64,000 bases of DNA from positions 1,337,501-1,401,500 of the forward strand of contig NW_027526484.1 of assembly GCF_052857255.1 (NCBI RefSeq), written 5' to 3'. Below are positions 33,161 through 44,358 of this stretch, piece after piece (positions within the stretch are counted from its first letter, which is position 1; each line of letters opens with the position of its first letter). Below the pieces are notes generated by a model. The model had not been told where the DNA came from. It ran no database searches and was given only the letters and a program-made list of their open reading frames with translations. The position numbers were made by a program, and so were the translations under genes. The DNA comes from Amblyomma americanum. Its lineage: Eukaryota; Arthropoda; Arachnida; Ixodida; Ixodidae.

Positions 33161-33419
33161 GGCAGCAGCGCGGCCACGCACCGGCGGCAGCCTAGCCAAT
33201 CACTTGCAGCACGAATGAATGCAGCTGCCTGGAGAGGTAAATAAAGTAACGAAAGAAACAAATGACGACATGATTACCCGACTATGACGCCTCAGTAGGG
33301 TAGTCTGGTATAGAAGCTCGATAGCCAAACACGAGAGGAGGAGAGAAGGAGCGAAGAGGGCATTTCGATTCCCCATAACACAGCGTTGGATCCGCTTGTT
33401 TTGGATTTTGGAGTGCGAA

Positions 33420-34070
<651 letters not shown>

Positions 34071-34079
34071 TTTCTGCGC

Positions 34080-34380
34080 ACTACAGTGGTAATAAAGGTC
34101 ACAAACTCTCCCAGCTATCTGTCATTTTGATGCGTACTGTTATCCCAGGCAGCCACTATAGGAGGCCTGTAAGCAGGGAAGTAAGCAAATGTATTGCACT
34201 AGTGTTCATCTGTGCGCTGTAAATCTGCAAAATTTGTATCCTTTTTATTGAATAAAGAAAACGAAGGAGGAGCGGGATGGATTACGAAGCAGTTTTTCAG
34301 CGTATCTTGTTAAACGCAGCTCATGTTAAGCACGGATTTGCGGCATTCGGAGGTAGAAATTGCCACTCAGGCTATTACTA
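34080..34380 (+). repeat. Direct repeat copy 2
   Basis: Partner of 32880-33160, about 1.2 kb away, moderately diverged and preceded directly by the (TCTG)n array. Confidence 0.65.
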
Positions 34381-34635
34381 CAGGCCCCGCAAACTGCGTC
34401 ATATGGGCCACATATACGGCCCACGGAGTCGTTTCTACTGATCCGCTGCTGGTAACAACCCCCAAGCAGGAGTCCGGCCCTTGCTCGCCGCGACCACGCG
34501 GCATCGTCTAGCGCATGGGTTGCGCGGCATCTCTTATCGTTGATTCCTCTCCATTTATACTGGGTCATGTAAACTGAGATGTGTCCGTTCTGTGTCCGTT
34601 CATTCGCACTGATCGTACCTGCAACCATAGCTCTT

Positions 34636-34905
34636 GATGTGGTGATGATAATGATAAATTTTTATGGCGCAAAGGCAGCTTTGGCCAAAGAGCGCCATTG
34701 CACAAGGTAGTTTTTCATTGCACAAGGTGGGGTCAAAGACCCAGTTCCCAAGCATTTCACCCTAAAGAAGCCGAGCCCCAGGCAGGGGATAGCGTTTACC
34801 CATTGTATCACCGGTGACTACCCGGCGGCACTGGGGATCGAGCCCCGCACCTCGCGCATGCGAGGCGGATGCCCAAACCACTAGGCCAACGCTACGGTAA
34901 CTGAC
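34636..34905 (-). repeat. tRNA-derived SINE, family 1 (minus)
   Basis: Reverse orientation copy of the SINE at 1369-1623. The B box (GGGGCTCGATCCCC on the minus strand) lies near 34832-34845, with the A-box region at 34875-34900. The body includes GGTGATACAATGGGTAAACG, and the tail is a GATGATAATGAT stretch at 34636-34655. Confidence 0.85.
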
Positions 34906-35099
34906 TTGATGTACTTCAAGAATGAAGCACATCAACTTTGAACCGAGATGTTATATATCTGACGGCCACTTCATACCCTGGCTGAGTAGGGGCTGTTCAG
35001 GCTTGCAACCACAGTTCATTGAAATATCGAAATCCCGTCATTAGCTGCACTCTGCACATTAGCTGTCTGAACAGAGAGCTAATGTGTATAAAGCGGCTG

Positions 35100-35215
35100 A
35101 AGCACTTCATGTTTCCCTTTATGTTTATGTTCACGCTTCCTAGGAAGTGGGGCGAAGAAGAACACGTATCAATAAGCAGGAACAAGGCATGAAAAGAATC
35201 AGTGCTAAAAATAAT
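35100..35215 (-). pseudogene. Truncated NRF-6-like terminal-exon flank (copy C)
   Basis: About 35150-35215 matches the intron flank and first few codons of the terminal exons at 26362 and 12423 (GAAGAAGAACAC, TATCAATAAGCAGGAACAAGG, CATGAAAAGAATCAGTGC), but the rest of the exon is missing. It suggests a third, broken copy of the duplicated unit. Confidence 0.5.
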
Positions 35216-35927
35216 GAGAGTTATGATTGCGAACAAGAGCTCTGCTTGTCTTGAACAGATGCACAGCTTAAGGACGCCAGAAGTGTTGCACTATGCGGCT
35301 ACGAAACAAACCTCCGTGGCTTGATTATACTTTCGGCAAAGATGTTTTATATAATTTTAGGAATGCCTACTCCCGATAGAAGGCTTGGACATTTTTGGTA
35401 TATTCTCTTGAATTCATCTCCTCCCGTGTTTACAACTTGGGCCTCTTAAGTGGAACTCTAAGGCTCTATCCAAGTTCTAAATATATTTAGGTTTCTTTGA
35501 CGTTTCCCGGAACCCCTCATATGACATTAGATCAGCGCTTCCCTCGTTAGCTTGCTATCAATTCCCTGTCGGCCGTGTTCGATTCTTCTGAAGTACTTTT
35601 TTTTATTTATAACGCAATTTTTTCCTCGTTAATCGGCTCGAAGTAGCCGCGCTCAACCTTACGATCGTGCGCTTTCCAGAGACTGTCATAGGAAGTCTTG
35701 ATCTCAGATTGTATTGCGACAACGTTTGCTGCAAGAGAAAAACAATTGGTGTGAACCAGCCGCTAGCCCAGTGCTAGCCTCCAGCAGCGCTAAATGTATA
35801 AAAACTAATTCCAGACAATGTTGGTTCGTCGCCGGAAGTATGTAATGCTTTGCCTGAAATGACCTCATCCTTTGTGGAACATATGATACGGGAGAGGACA
35901 AAAGAAGGCAGTAACAATGAAACATAC

Positions 35928-36045
35928 CTCCTCGTCCTGTGTCACAGACGATAGTGACCCTCGACATAAGAATAGACCACAGAATCCGGTCGAAAAATGC
36001 CAGGAATAACTTCCCACATTCTGTAGTGGGCTCCTTGGCTTGGTA
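35928..36045 (-). CDS. NRF-6-like acyltransferase internal exon (FFDRILWS exon)
   Basis: 118 bp exon. The acceptor is TTCCTTAG before 36045; phase 0 opens YQAKEPTTECGKLFLAFFDR and continues ILWSILMSRVTIVCDTGRG, with the final base of the exon starting the next Gly codon; the donor is GAG|GTATGT. The AFFDR.LWS...C.TGRGG pattern is characteristic of the NRF-6 acyltransferase C-terminal half, where it forms a transmembrane helix before the FLSW exon. The exit phase matches the penultimate exons (g|GC). The frame is fully open and both splice sites are canonical. It belongs with the minus-strand exons at 52-54 kb. Confidence 0.85.
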
Positions 36046-36820
36046 CTAAGGAATCTTAATAAAGGTGCACAATAACCCGCACGCTATTGCTAACAACCAG
36101 GCCGCGGTCTCGCACGCCTGGAAGAGACAGTTTTACATGGACATAAGTTGCAAACGTTCATTGCAAAAGGCGGAAATTTCGGTAAACTGTTACAGGGGAC
36201 ACCGGAAGCACATCGTTTCAGGCACAGAAAGAAAAGGTGCCTGTGCAGCAGGTGTGGCGCTTAAATTTACATGATGAGTGCTCGCTTCACACTGCTGGGA
36301 GAGGTTTTCGTTATGGCATCATTTTGAGTATGGAACTGATGATGTTTTTAGGTAAGGGTGAAATAACGTTATTTCTTCAAGTGAATACAACCAATGCTGG
36401 AGCATCGGCTTTCCCTTAGCTCCGTTACCATCTACATAATTAATTAGTTTTCTTGTATATTTGTTTATAGGCACCGCACTAAACTCCGTGGCACGTTTCG
36501 AGACCAGGGCCTTCACGGAGGGCTTTTTACTGGGAAATACTGGGCCGGAGACTTGGAAGGCTCTCGAGCCAAAGCACGCGTCTCATAGCTCCACGTATCT
36601 TGGCTGGCAGGGGTAATTAATAGTGCTCCTGACTTGCTTATGTATTATCATCTGTTTTCCGCCTACATCATTGCCGCTTACAATCTTCTTTCTGCTCTTC
36701 CTCTTTTGCTCATTGCAAAGTAGAAGGCCAGATAATTATCCCTTAGGCCACCCTCACTGTCTTCCTGTAAATAAGGCTTCTCTCTTGCGCTGAAATGATT
36801 GATTAGAGTGGGTGTTAAGT
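36046..36820. other. Gene-free interval
   Basis: Nothing recognisable between the NRF-6-like exon and the LINE. The missing NRF-6-like exon was looked for here without success. Confidence 0.4.
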
Positions 36821-38754
36821 TACATTCAGACATTTGACGGTCAGACTTCCTTCATTTGTCTGATAGCGGTATAGCCACACCAAAAACCAATATTATTATG
36901 ATGCTGAGCTTCGAGATCACTCAGAAGATCTGATTATTTACTAACGAATAAATTACCGCAATTCCTCATTAACCAACCCGGGACTTCTTGATTATGGACA
37001 CCATTAAAATGGATTCTGTTGGCATCGAAAAAATAATTGAACAGCTGAAGATGCCATCATCATGCGGAGTGGATGACATCAACTCGAAACTTTTGAAAAG
37101 TACCAAAGTGTATAGTGCTATTATTTTTGCTGAACTGTTTCAACAATCTCTTCAGTCTGGCTCTGTCCCTAGCGACTGGAAGGTGGGCAAGGTGCTTCCC
37201 CTGCACAAGGCTGGGGACAAACATTCTCCTAATAATTGTCCGCCCATTTCACGTGTTAGCATCCCTTGTAAGATCATGAACATGTCGTCTGCTCTCACCT
37301 TGCCTATTTTCTTGAGTCAAATTCTTTTTTCAGCCATCGCCAACACGGGTTTCGTAAACCATTATCATGCGAGACGCAGCTTCTATTCTTTACACAGGAT
37401 GTTCATTTCATTCTTGACCGGGGTTCTATGGCTGACTGTATATTCCTGATTTCTCCAATGCCTTTGACAAAGTTTCTCACCAATTACTATTTTTCAGATT
37501 AAATAATATCAACCTCTACCATAACATCATTTCGTCGCTTCAGTCTTTCCTCGCTAATCGTTCTCAATACGTGACTGCTAATAAATCCAAATCTCCTTCC
37601 TCTCCAGTGGGCTCAGGTGTTCCCCAAGGTTCTCTACAAGGGCCCCTATTTTTTAACATTTATAATCATGGCTTGCCTAACAACATTGCTTCTTCCGTAT
37701 GTCTTTTTGCTGACGATTGTGTTATTTACGGTGATATTAACAGTGACTCTGACACTTCTGTCCTTCGATCTGATATTAACCAAGTTTCGTAATGGTGTAA
37801 ATTATGGCTCATGGAAATTAATATTAATAAGTGTAAACATATGCGTGTTCCTCGACGTAACACTGGAATAGACACTTACGACCTCAATAATGCTCCTCTT
37901 GAAGCTGTGCCTTCATATAAGTACCTTGGTTTGCACATAACTTCTAATCTTTCTTGGACTCTGCATGTGGAATTTATTACTAACAATTCTAACCGCATGT
38001 TGGGGCACCTGCGTAGAAACTTCTTCCTTTCTTGTACTTAAATAATATTGCTCCTTCATAAAACACTTGTTCGGCCTAAATAGGAATATGCAACAACTGT
38101 CTGGGACCCAGCCCTGTTATCATTAGCATCTGAACACGAATCTGTTCAAAACCGTGCTTCACGTTTCATGCTTTCAAATTATCGCCGTATCTCCAGTGTT
38201 ATTATTATGAAAACTACCTTATCATTGCCACCGCATTCATTCCGCAGAAAAATTTCTCGCTTATGCCTATTTCTTAAGATATATCACTACAATCCTGTCG
38301 TTAAGAGCCGGCTACTAACTACACCTACATGTTTCAGGCCGCATTGATAACCTTCGCAAAGTAAGTGTTCCGTGATGCCATACTAAACACACTTTTTTCT
38401 TATTTTGTCCACAACACTTCCGACAGTTGGAACCACCTTCCCAGACACGTTGTCGATACTACTGACCCAAGCTCCTTTAAGACTGCCCTGTGCAATCTCT
38501 ATTTTAAATTTTGGTAAATTTTATTTTGCGTTCGTTTTTGCTGTCTTATTGCTGTCTGCCGGAAATGTTTTCCTTTTTTGGGGGGGTTTGTAATTTTTTC
38601 CCCTTAGCCTTCTTTTGCCTCATTTTTAGTGTTTTGTTTTGTTCATTTTTCGCCGCGTTATCATTTCTTCTATTTATGTTTCTGCTGCACTGTATTTTAT
38701 TCAATGTATGTCTTTCCCACCCCCCTCTTTAATGCCTTTGGGCCCTGAAGGTAT

Positions 38755-38846
<92 letters not shown>
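36820..38846 (+). mobile_element. Jockey/CR1-type LINE, 5'-truncated and mutated, with (AT)n tail
   Basis: Non-LTR retrotransposon remnant. In order: LKMPSSCGVDDINSKLLK (about 37040-37110), GSVPSDWKVGKVLPLHKAGD (about 37160-37220), a PISRVSIPCKIM segment, VGSGVPQGSLQGPLFF (about 37605-37650), the catalytic CLFADDCVIYGD (about 37690-37730), an NINKCKHMRV stretch and the thumb-like YKYLGLHITSNLSWT (about 37920-37960). The ORF end lies near 38515, followed by a T-rich 3' region, a GGCCCTGAAGGTATTTG motif and an (AT)n tail from 38759. Frameshifts (around 37300, 37450 and 37790) inactivate it. The upstream endonuclease region is absent. Its tail is split by the LTR element at 38847-44293 and resumes at 44294. 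Confidence 0.85.
38759..38846. repeat. (AT)n microsatellite, LINE tail, left half
   Basis: Uninterrupted AT up to the TG of the 5' LTR at 38847. Confidence 0.98.
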
Positions 38847-38848
<2 letters not shown>

Positions 38849-39052
38849 CTACGCTACTAACTACTCTAGTGGCGCCATACAGCGGCTAAACTGCATTTCC
38901 TTGCAGTTGGGAAGCCTTGAGCCATCTCGGGGCTAGAAGCTTCGTCTTCTTCATCTCTCGTGCTGCCTGCTGCCTTGCGCGTTCCAACGTCTTGCGCGTC
39001 TAATTAAAGCAAGTAAACCAGCCCTGCTTACGCCAACCGTTTCTCAGTGACA
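38847..39052 (+). repeat. 5' LTR (206 bp)
   Basis: TGCTACGCTACTAACT...TCTCAGTGACA. It pairs with 44091-44293. An AATTAAAGCAAGTAAACC stretch may hold the polyadenylation or promoter signal. Confidence 0.95.
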
Positions 39053-39081
39053 TATTTGGTGGGGGTGCTGGGTAACGGCCC
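39053..39081 (+). promoter_or_regulatory. PBS-like tract and very short leader
   Basis: TATTTGGTGGGGGTGCTGGG directly after the LTR, only 29 nt before the gag ATG. The core is shared with the element at 5344-8250. The primer tRNA was not identified. Confidence 0.55.
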
Positions 39082-40440
39082 ATGTACGCTGACCTCGAGG
39101 ACACCTTTGACGTCAGCTCTCAACGCGTGGCTACAACACCAGTCCACAAGGCGAGCCGCCGCCTGCGAGGCCTACAACCTGAGTTCGGCCAACTGACAGC
39201 GCCGGTAAGGGCCATGACATCCACCGCGGCTAGCCAGACAAGTTAGCACTCCGGGAGTGCCCCGCCATTTGTCCTTCACGCACCTCGATCGCCGCCACCG
39301 TTCCACGGGGACAGGTTCGAGGACGTCGAAGACTGGTTGGCCAGCTTTGACCGAGTGGCGGGTTTCAATGAGTGGGACGGCGAGCGCAAGCTGCGCAACG
39401 TCTACTTTGCGCTGCAGGACTCGGCCAAAACCTGGTTTGAGAACCACAAAGCTTCCTTTACCACCTGGGAGGCTTTTCGTTGAGAGCTGCTAGCGACATT
39501 TACCAGCAGCGAAAGAAAAGAGAAAGCTAAAATCGCCCGGCGCTCGAGATCACAGCAGCCGAATGAGGGCGTCGCGATGTTCATCGAGGACATGACCCGG
39601 CTGTTCAATCGGGCCGACCCTGCTATGCCCGAAGCCCAGAAGGTACGCCACTTAATGCGTGGCGTAAAAGAGCAACTGTTTGCCGGACTGGTCCATGACC
39701 CGCCACGAACAGTGTCCGACTTCACCAAGGAGGCAATGAGTATCGAGCACTCTTTACAGGAACGGGGCGCCCACTACGGACGTCAGGCTACTGTAGCAGC
39801 CGCTTCCCAGTCCCAGTACACGCCTACGTCGCTGCCCGCCGAGGACCTTCGGGAGCTTGTAAGAAGCCTGGTGCGCGAGGAACTGGCGAAACTTCGCTTT
39901 GAAGCTCCACAGGTCAGCGTCGCTGCCGTTACGGACGTGGTCCGCGAAGAAATCCGACGAGTTGTGCAGCCACCCCCCGCTCCACAACCGGCGCCCTCCG
40001 TTATGACGTACAGCGAGGCGCTACGAGGTCCCGGGCCAGTGATGCGAGCCTTTTCCCCCATCGCTCCTGTGCAATACCTGCAGGAGCCAATCGCAACAGC
40101 ACCCTCCGTGCCGCAGGAGTTCAGGCCCCCTGTGAGCAAACCGCACGTTTGGCGTACGCCAAACAATCGGCCGCTCTGTTACCACTGCGGAGAGCCTGGC
40201 CACATCCTCCGCCACTGCCCCTACCGCAGGATGGGTTTAAGGGGGTTTTCACCTGACGCACTTCGACCACGCTACAGTGAAAGACCACGAGATATCGAAC
40301 AGTACTTGGCTGAAAACGTGCAATCTTCGACCTCGCAGCGACGCCAGTCCCGATCGCTATCCCCAAGGCGGTTCTCTTCGCCCGGCCGCCCGACATACTC
40401 TGGCCAGTTCAGAGGTACGTCCCCACGTCGGGAAAACTGA
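39082..40440 (+). pseudogene. Gag with two premature stops
   Basis: Single frame of 453 codons from ATG 39082 to TGA 40440, interrupted by TAG at 39244-39246 and TGA at 39481-39483. Content mirrors the intact Gag at 6753-8090: capsid (FEDVEDWLASFDRVAGF, then [20 protein letters not shown]), a VREE-rich helical segment, proline-rich linker, zinc knuckle CYHCGEPGHILRHC and a tail ending SPRREN. The longest intact stretch is 39484-40440. Without readthrough it cannot make full-length Gag, so this copy cannot assemble particles on its own. Confidence 0.92.
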
Positions 40441-40971
40441 AGACGGCGTCCTCCGGGGGTAGGGCTGCCGCTACTGGACCGAGTCAAGAGCCTCCACCCG
40501 GCAGTTCGCCACGACGCTCCGCGCGACGACGACCTGACCCGACGACCTCGACGACGCGCTGCGACCGACTGGCCTCCGCCGAAATTCCGGTATCCGCCGA
40601 CAACCATGACGTTACCACACTCGTGGATACCGGCGCCGATCGTGGATACCGGCGCCACTGTCTTGAGGAAGGTTCTGACCCCTTGGGCTGGGCCGCAGAT
40701 CCGGACAGCTGGTAGCCACGTGGTAACTCCGATCGGTGTCTGCACTTCGCGAATCCAGATCCGCGGTGTTACTTCCCCTGGCTGCTTTGCTGTGTTACCA
40801 GAGTGCTCCAAAGACCTCATACTCGGTTTGGATTTCCTTCAAGAGTACGGTGCCGTTATCAACCTCCAGGAGCTAATCGTGTCGTTTTCCACCCAAGGTC
40901 CTGTCGACGACGATACCGAGCCACGCAGGGATAAGTTATGCGTCGGTGACGACCACGTTTTGATCCCATAA
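40429..40971 (+). pseudogene. Protease region of pol, disrupted
   Basis: -1 frame relative to gag. An LVDTGAD motif is reached at about 40618-40638, but a 16 bp segment (CGTGGATACCGGCGCC) is duplicated at 40622-40637 and 40641-40656 and the sequence normally following DTGAD is lost, shifting the frame. The second motif copy leads into VLRKVLTPWAGPQIRTAGS and LILGLDFLQEYGAV, then a TAA at 40969-40971, four codons before the ATG of the downstream ORF in the same frame. The protease is therefore inactive in two independent ways. Confidence 0.85.
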
Positions 40972-40980
40972 AGATCCAGC

Positions 40981-43900
40981 ATGTTTGTTACTGTAGAGTG
41001 CGATTACAGTACCAAAATTCGTGGCATTGCTGAAATCAACATGTCGCTGCTCCTTGGTCGGCAAGTCTGTGTTGCTCGAGGAATTGTTGAACTGGACAAG
41101 GGCCGAACCGAACTCTTGGTGACCAATTTTGGTTGTGAACCTCAGTGTTTGCCTGGCAGAACAGCTATTGCGTATTTCGAGGAACTCAGCGAATTCGCGG
41201 GACAGCACGCTTTGACCGGAGCCCCGGCATCAGTGGAGGAACGGACCACTCCCATAAACACTGACGTGAACCCAAACCTCCCAACTAACCAGAAACGCTG
41301 CTTGGAAAGCGTTATCCAGTCTTTCTGCGACTGCTTTGCCTCGACCTCCAAGGTTAGGCAGACACCGCTCACAAAGCACCGAATTATAGTTGACGCCAAC
41401 CAACGGCCGTTATGTCAGCCGCCCTACCGCATCTCTTCGAAGGAACGTGATGCCATTCGACGCCAAGTTCAAGAAATGCTGAAGGACGACGTGATAGAGT
41501 CGTCGACGAGCCCGTGGGCGTCGCCTGTTGTTCTAGGGGCAAATAAAGATGGAACCCTACGGTTCTGCGTTGATTACAGACGTTTAAACAAAGTCACTAA
41601 AAAAGATGTTTATCCTCTTCCGCGTATTGATGACTCCCTGGACCGGCAGCGCCACGCCAAGTACTTCTTATCGCTAGATTTACGAAGCGGCTATTGGCAA
41701 ATCGAGGTGGACGAACGCGACCGGGAAAAGACCGCCTTTATTACACCGGACGGTCTGTACGAATTCCGGGTGCTCCCTTTCGGCCTGTGCTCGGCTCCTG
41801 CAACCTTCCAGAGGATGATGGACACCGTTCTTGCCGATCTCAAATGGCAGTCCTGTCTCGTGTACTTGGATGACGTTGTCATCTTTTCTGACACGTTCGA
41901 AGAGCACCTGAGACGCCTGCGCGCTGTGTTCGAAGCAATTCGGTCGGCCGGTCTTTCCCTCAAGCCCGAAAAGTGTCACTTCGCTTTCGAAGAGTTGAAG
42001 TTTCTGGGCCACATCGTGAGCGCTAAAGGGGTTAGCCCAGACCCCGATAAGACTGCTGCCGTGGCTGCTTTTCCCGTGCCAACCGATAAGCGCAGTGTGC
42101 GCCGCTTTCTGGGTCTCTGCGCCTATTATCGGCGTTTTGTGCAGAACTTCTCCCAGATCGCTGAGCCCCTCACGCGACTCACGAAAGATTCCGAACCATT
42201 GTTCTGGGGCCTGGAGCAACAGCAAGCCTTTGAAGACCTCTGCACTCGTCTCCAAAGTACGCCCATCCTTGGACACTTCGACGAGTCAGCTGACACTGAA
42301 CTACACACAGACGCCAGCAACATCGGCCTCGGTGCGGTCCTTGTGCAGAGGCAGGATGGTCTCGAACGCGTAATCGCATACGCGAGCCGCACATTGTCAC
42401 GATCTGAGGCGAACTATTCCACCATCGAAAAAGAATGCCTGGCCATTGTGTGGGCAGTAACAAAATTTCGCCCGTACCTATATGGCCGCCCTTTCAGGAT
42501 CGTCAGCGACCCCCACTCGCTGTGTTGGCTGGCGAACCTCAAAGATCCCTCGGGACGGCTTGCACGCTGGAGCCTTCGACTTCAGGAATTCGATGTCACC
42601 ATCGTCTATAAGTCTGGTAGGAAGCACAGTGATGCCGACTGTTTGTATCGTGCTCCTATCGAGACCAACCGAGCTGACCCCGACGACGATTTCGTTTTTC
42701 TTGGTGCCATCTCCACGTCCATCCTCATTCAACACCAAAGGGACGACAGCGAACTACGGCCCCTCATTGAGTATCTAGAAGGAAGCGCTCAGTCTCCCCC
42801 GCGAATATTTTCGCGCAAGCTGTCGTCGTTCTGTTTACGTGACGGCGTCCTGTATAAGAAAAACTACAGTCCAACCGAAGCTGTCTATTTACTCGTCATG
42901 CCTACGGCTCTTTGCGACGAAGTCCTGCAGGCGAGCCATGATGACCCATCTTCTGGTAACCTGGGTTTTTGTCGAACTTTGGCACGCATACGGCAAAAAT
43001 ACTACTGGCCGAGGATTGCTGCAGTTGTGAAACGTTACGTAAGAACTTGCCGCGAGTGCCAGCGTCCCAAGACACCGCCGACTAAGCCAGCCGGCCTACT
43101 CCAGCCTATTGATCCGCCTCAGGTTCCCTTCCACCAAGTTGGCATGCACATACTCGGCCCATTTCCGGAGTCCTCGCTGGGCAACCGCTACATTGTGGTC
43201 GCCACCGACTACCTCAGCCGATACTGTGAGACTAAAGCTCTTCCCCGTGGTACTGCTGACGAAATTGCGAACTTTTTCATTCAAAACATTGTGCTTCGTC
43301 ACGGTGCACCCACCATCGTTTTAACTAACAGGGGAACAGCGTTCACCTCGGCCCTTACGCACGAGGTTATGCGCCTAAGCGGCACCAGTCACCGCAAAAC
43401 AACCGCTTACCACCCTCAAACGAACGGCCTCACCGAACGGCTCAACAATACGATCGCCGACATGATTTCTATGTATGTCGACGCGGACCACCGGAACTGG
43501 GACGCCATACTCCCTTACGTCACTTTTGCTTATAATACTGCGGTCCAGGAAACGACACGCTTCACTCCATTTCGTTTAGTACATGGTCGCGAAGCCACAA
43601 CCATGCTGGATGCAGTGCTGCTTCCAGCTAGCGCTACCCCCTCTGTTATGGCTGCTGCCCAATTTGTTCGTTACGCTGAGGCCGCCCGCCAACTTGCTCG
43701 ACAGAGCATCCGGCACCAGCAAGTTCACGACGCTCAGCGATACAACCTCCGCCACCGCAATGTGCGTTACCTGCCCGGCGAACAAGTCTGGGTGTGGAGT
43801 CCAATCCGCATGAGTGGACGCTCTGAGAAGCTTCTACGCAGATACTTTGGCCCCTACGAGGTGCTCCGCCAGCTCAGTCAAGTTACCTACGAAGTTCTTC

Positions 43901-43983
43901 CCCAAGGAACAGTTCGCTCTTCTAGACGGCCGACCTCCGAAGTTGTCCACGTCGCTCGGATGAAGCCGTACCACGCCCGCTAG
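40981..43983 (+). CDS. Pol: RT, RNase H and integrase (1000 codons open, integrase active site substituted)
   Basis: Uninterrupted frame. Residues ~125-350: reverse transcriptase with the catalytic YLDD (Asp297, Asp298). ~435-560: RNase H with TDAS (Asp444), Glu485 and Asp510. ~650-695: integrase zinc-binding region with His653, Cys690 and Cys693, but Asn660 where the second His is expected. ~718-820: catalytic core where the first Asp is His723 (VGMHILG), the second is Asn783 (LTNRGTAF) and the Glu is retained (Glu819); the 35-residue spacing to Glu819 is kept. ~920-1000: GPY/F-type C-terminal module ending HVARMKPYHAR. RT and RNase H look competent; integrase should be inactive. The ATG is simply the first after an in-frame TAA, not a natural start. 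Confidence 0.93.
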   Translation: MFVTVECDYSTKIRGIAEINMSLLLGRQVCVARGIVELDKGRTELLVTNFGCEPQCLPGRTAIAYFEELSEFAGQHALTGAPASVEERTTPINTDVNPNLPTNQKRCLESVIQSFCDCFASTSKVRQTPLTKHRIIVDANQRPLCQPPYRISSKERDAIRRQVQEMLKDDVIESSTSPWASPVVLGANKDGTLRFCVDYRRLNKVTKKDVYPLPRIDDSLDRQRHAKYFLSLDLRSGYWQIEVDERDREKTAFITPDGLYEFRVLPFGLCSAPATFQRMMDTVLADLKWQSCLVYLDDVVIFSDTFEEHLRRLRAVFEAIRSAGLSLKPEKCHFAFEELKFLGHIVSAKGVSPDPDKTAAVAAFPVPTDKRSVRRFLGLCAYYRRFVQNFSQIAEPLTRLTKDSEPLFWGLEQQQAFEDLCTRLQSTPILGHFDESADTELHTDASNIGLGAVLVQRQDGLERVIAYASRTLSRSEANYSTIEKECLAIVWAVTKFRPYLYGRPFRIVSDPHSLCWLANLKDPSGRLARWSLRLQEFDVTIVYKSGRKHSDADCLYRAPIETNRADPDDDFVFLGAISTSILIQHQRDDSELRPLIEYLEGSAQSPPRIFSRKLSSFCLRDGVLYKKNYSPTEAVYLLVMPTALCDEVLQASHDDPSSGNLGFCRTLARIRQKYYWPRIAAVVKRYVRTCRECQRPKTPPTKPAGLLQPIDPPQVPFHQVGMHILGPFPESSLGNRYIVVATDYLSRYCETKALPRGTADEIANFFIQNIVLRHGAPTIVLTNRGTAFTSALTHEVMRLSGTSHRKTTAYHPQTNGLTERLNNTIADMISMYVDADHRNWDAILPYVTFAYNTAVQETTRFTPFRLVHGREATTMLDAVLLPASATPSVMAAAQFVRYAEAARQLARQSIRHQQVHDAQRYNLRHRNVRYLPGEQVWVWSPIRMSGRSEKLLRRYFGPYEVLRQLSQVTYEVLPQGTVRSSRRPTSEVVHVARMKPYHAR

Positions 43984-44075
43984 CCCCTCGCGCGTGTCTG
44001 CACCACACGCCAGACACGTGCGACTACCCTTGTGGTCCTGCCTGCAATTTCTACCACACCGAGTCGGTGTCTTCA

Positions 44076-44090
44076 AGAGAGGGGGAGCAA
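44076..44090 (+). promoter_or_regulatory. Polypurine tract
   Basis: AGAGAGGGGGAGCAA immediately upstream of the 3' LTR, as required for plus-strand priming. Confidence 0.85.
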
Positions 44091-44290
44091 TGCTACGCTA
44101 CTAACTACTCTAGTGGCGCCATACAGCGGCTAAACTGCATTTCCTGGCAGTTGGCAAGCCTTGAGCCGTCTCGGGGCTAGATGCTTCGTCTTCATCTCTC
44201 GTGCTGCCTGCTGCCTTGCGCGTTCCAACCACTTGCGCGTCTAATTAAAGCAAGTAAACCAGCCCTGATTACGCCAACCGTTTCTCAGTG

Positions 44291-44293
<3 letters not shown>
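44091..44293 (+). repeat. 3' LTR (203 bp)
   Basis: Same ends as 38847-39052. Seven substitutions and a 3 bp deletion relative to it. Confidence 0.95.

Positions 44294-44358
<65 letters not shown>

Larger units (their letters stand above)
38847..44293 (+). mobile_element. Full-length Ty3/Gypsy element (5.45 kb), coding-defective
   Basis: Complete structure: 5' LTR 38847-39052, PBS-like tract, gag 39082-40440, protease in -1 frame, RT-RNase H-integrase ORF 40981-43983, PPT AGAGAGGGGGAGCAA ending at 44090, and 3' LTR 44091-44293. The LTRs differ by about seven substitutions and a 3 bp indel over ~203 bp. The element sits inside an (AT)n tract, so the target duplication is an indistinguishable ATAT. 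It is defective: two stops in gag, a mutated protease active site, a stop before RT, and substituted integrase catalytic and zinc residues. Long open RT/RNase H suggests the inactivation is not very old, or that master copies are active elsewhere. Confidence 0.95.

Noticed and set aside
39577..39579. ATG at 39577 as the true gag start
   Set aside because: Homology to the intact gag at 6753-8090 extends upstream in the same frame through two stops to the ATG at 39082; the later ATG is only the first after the second stop.
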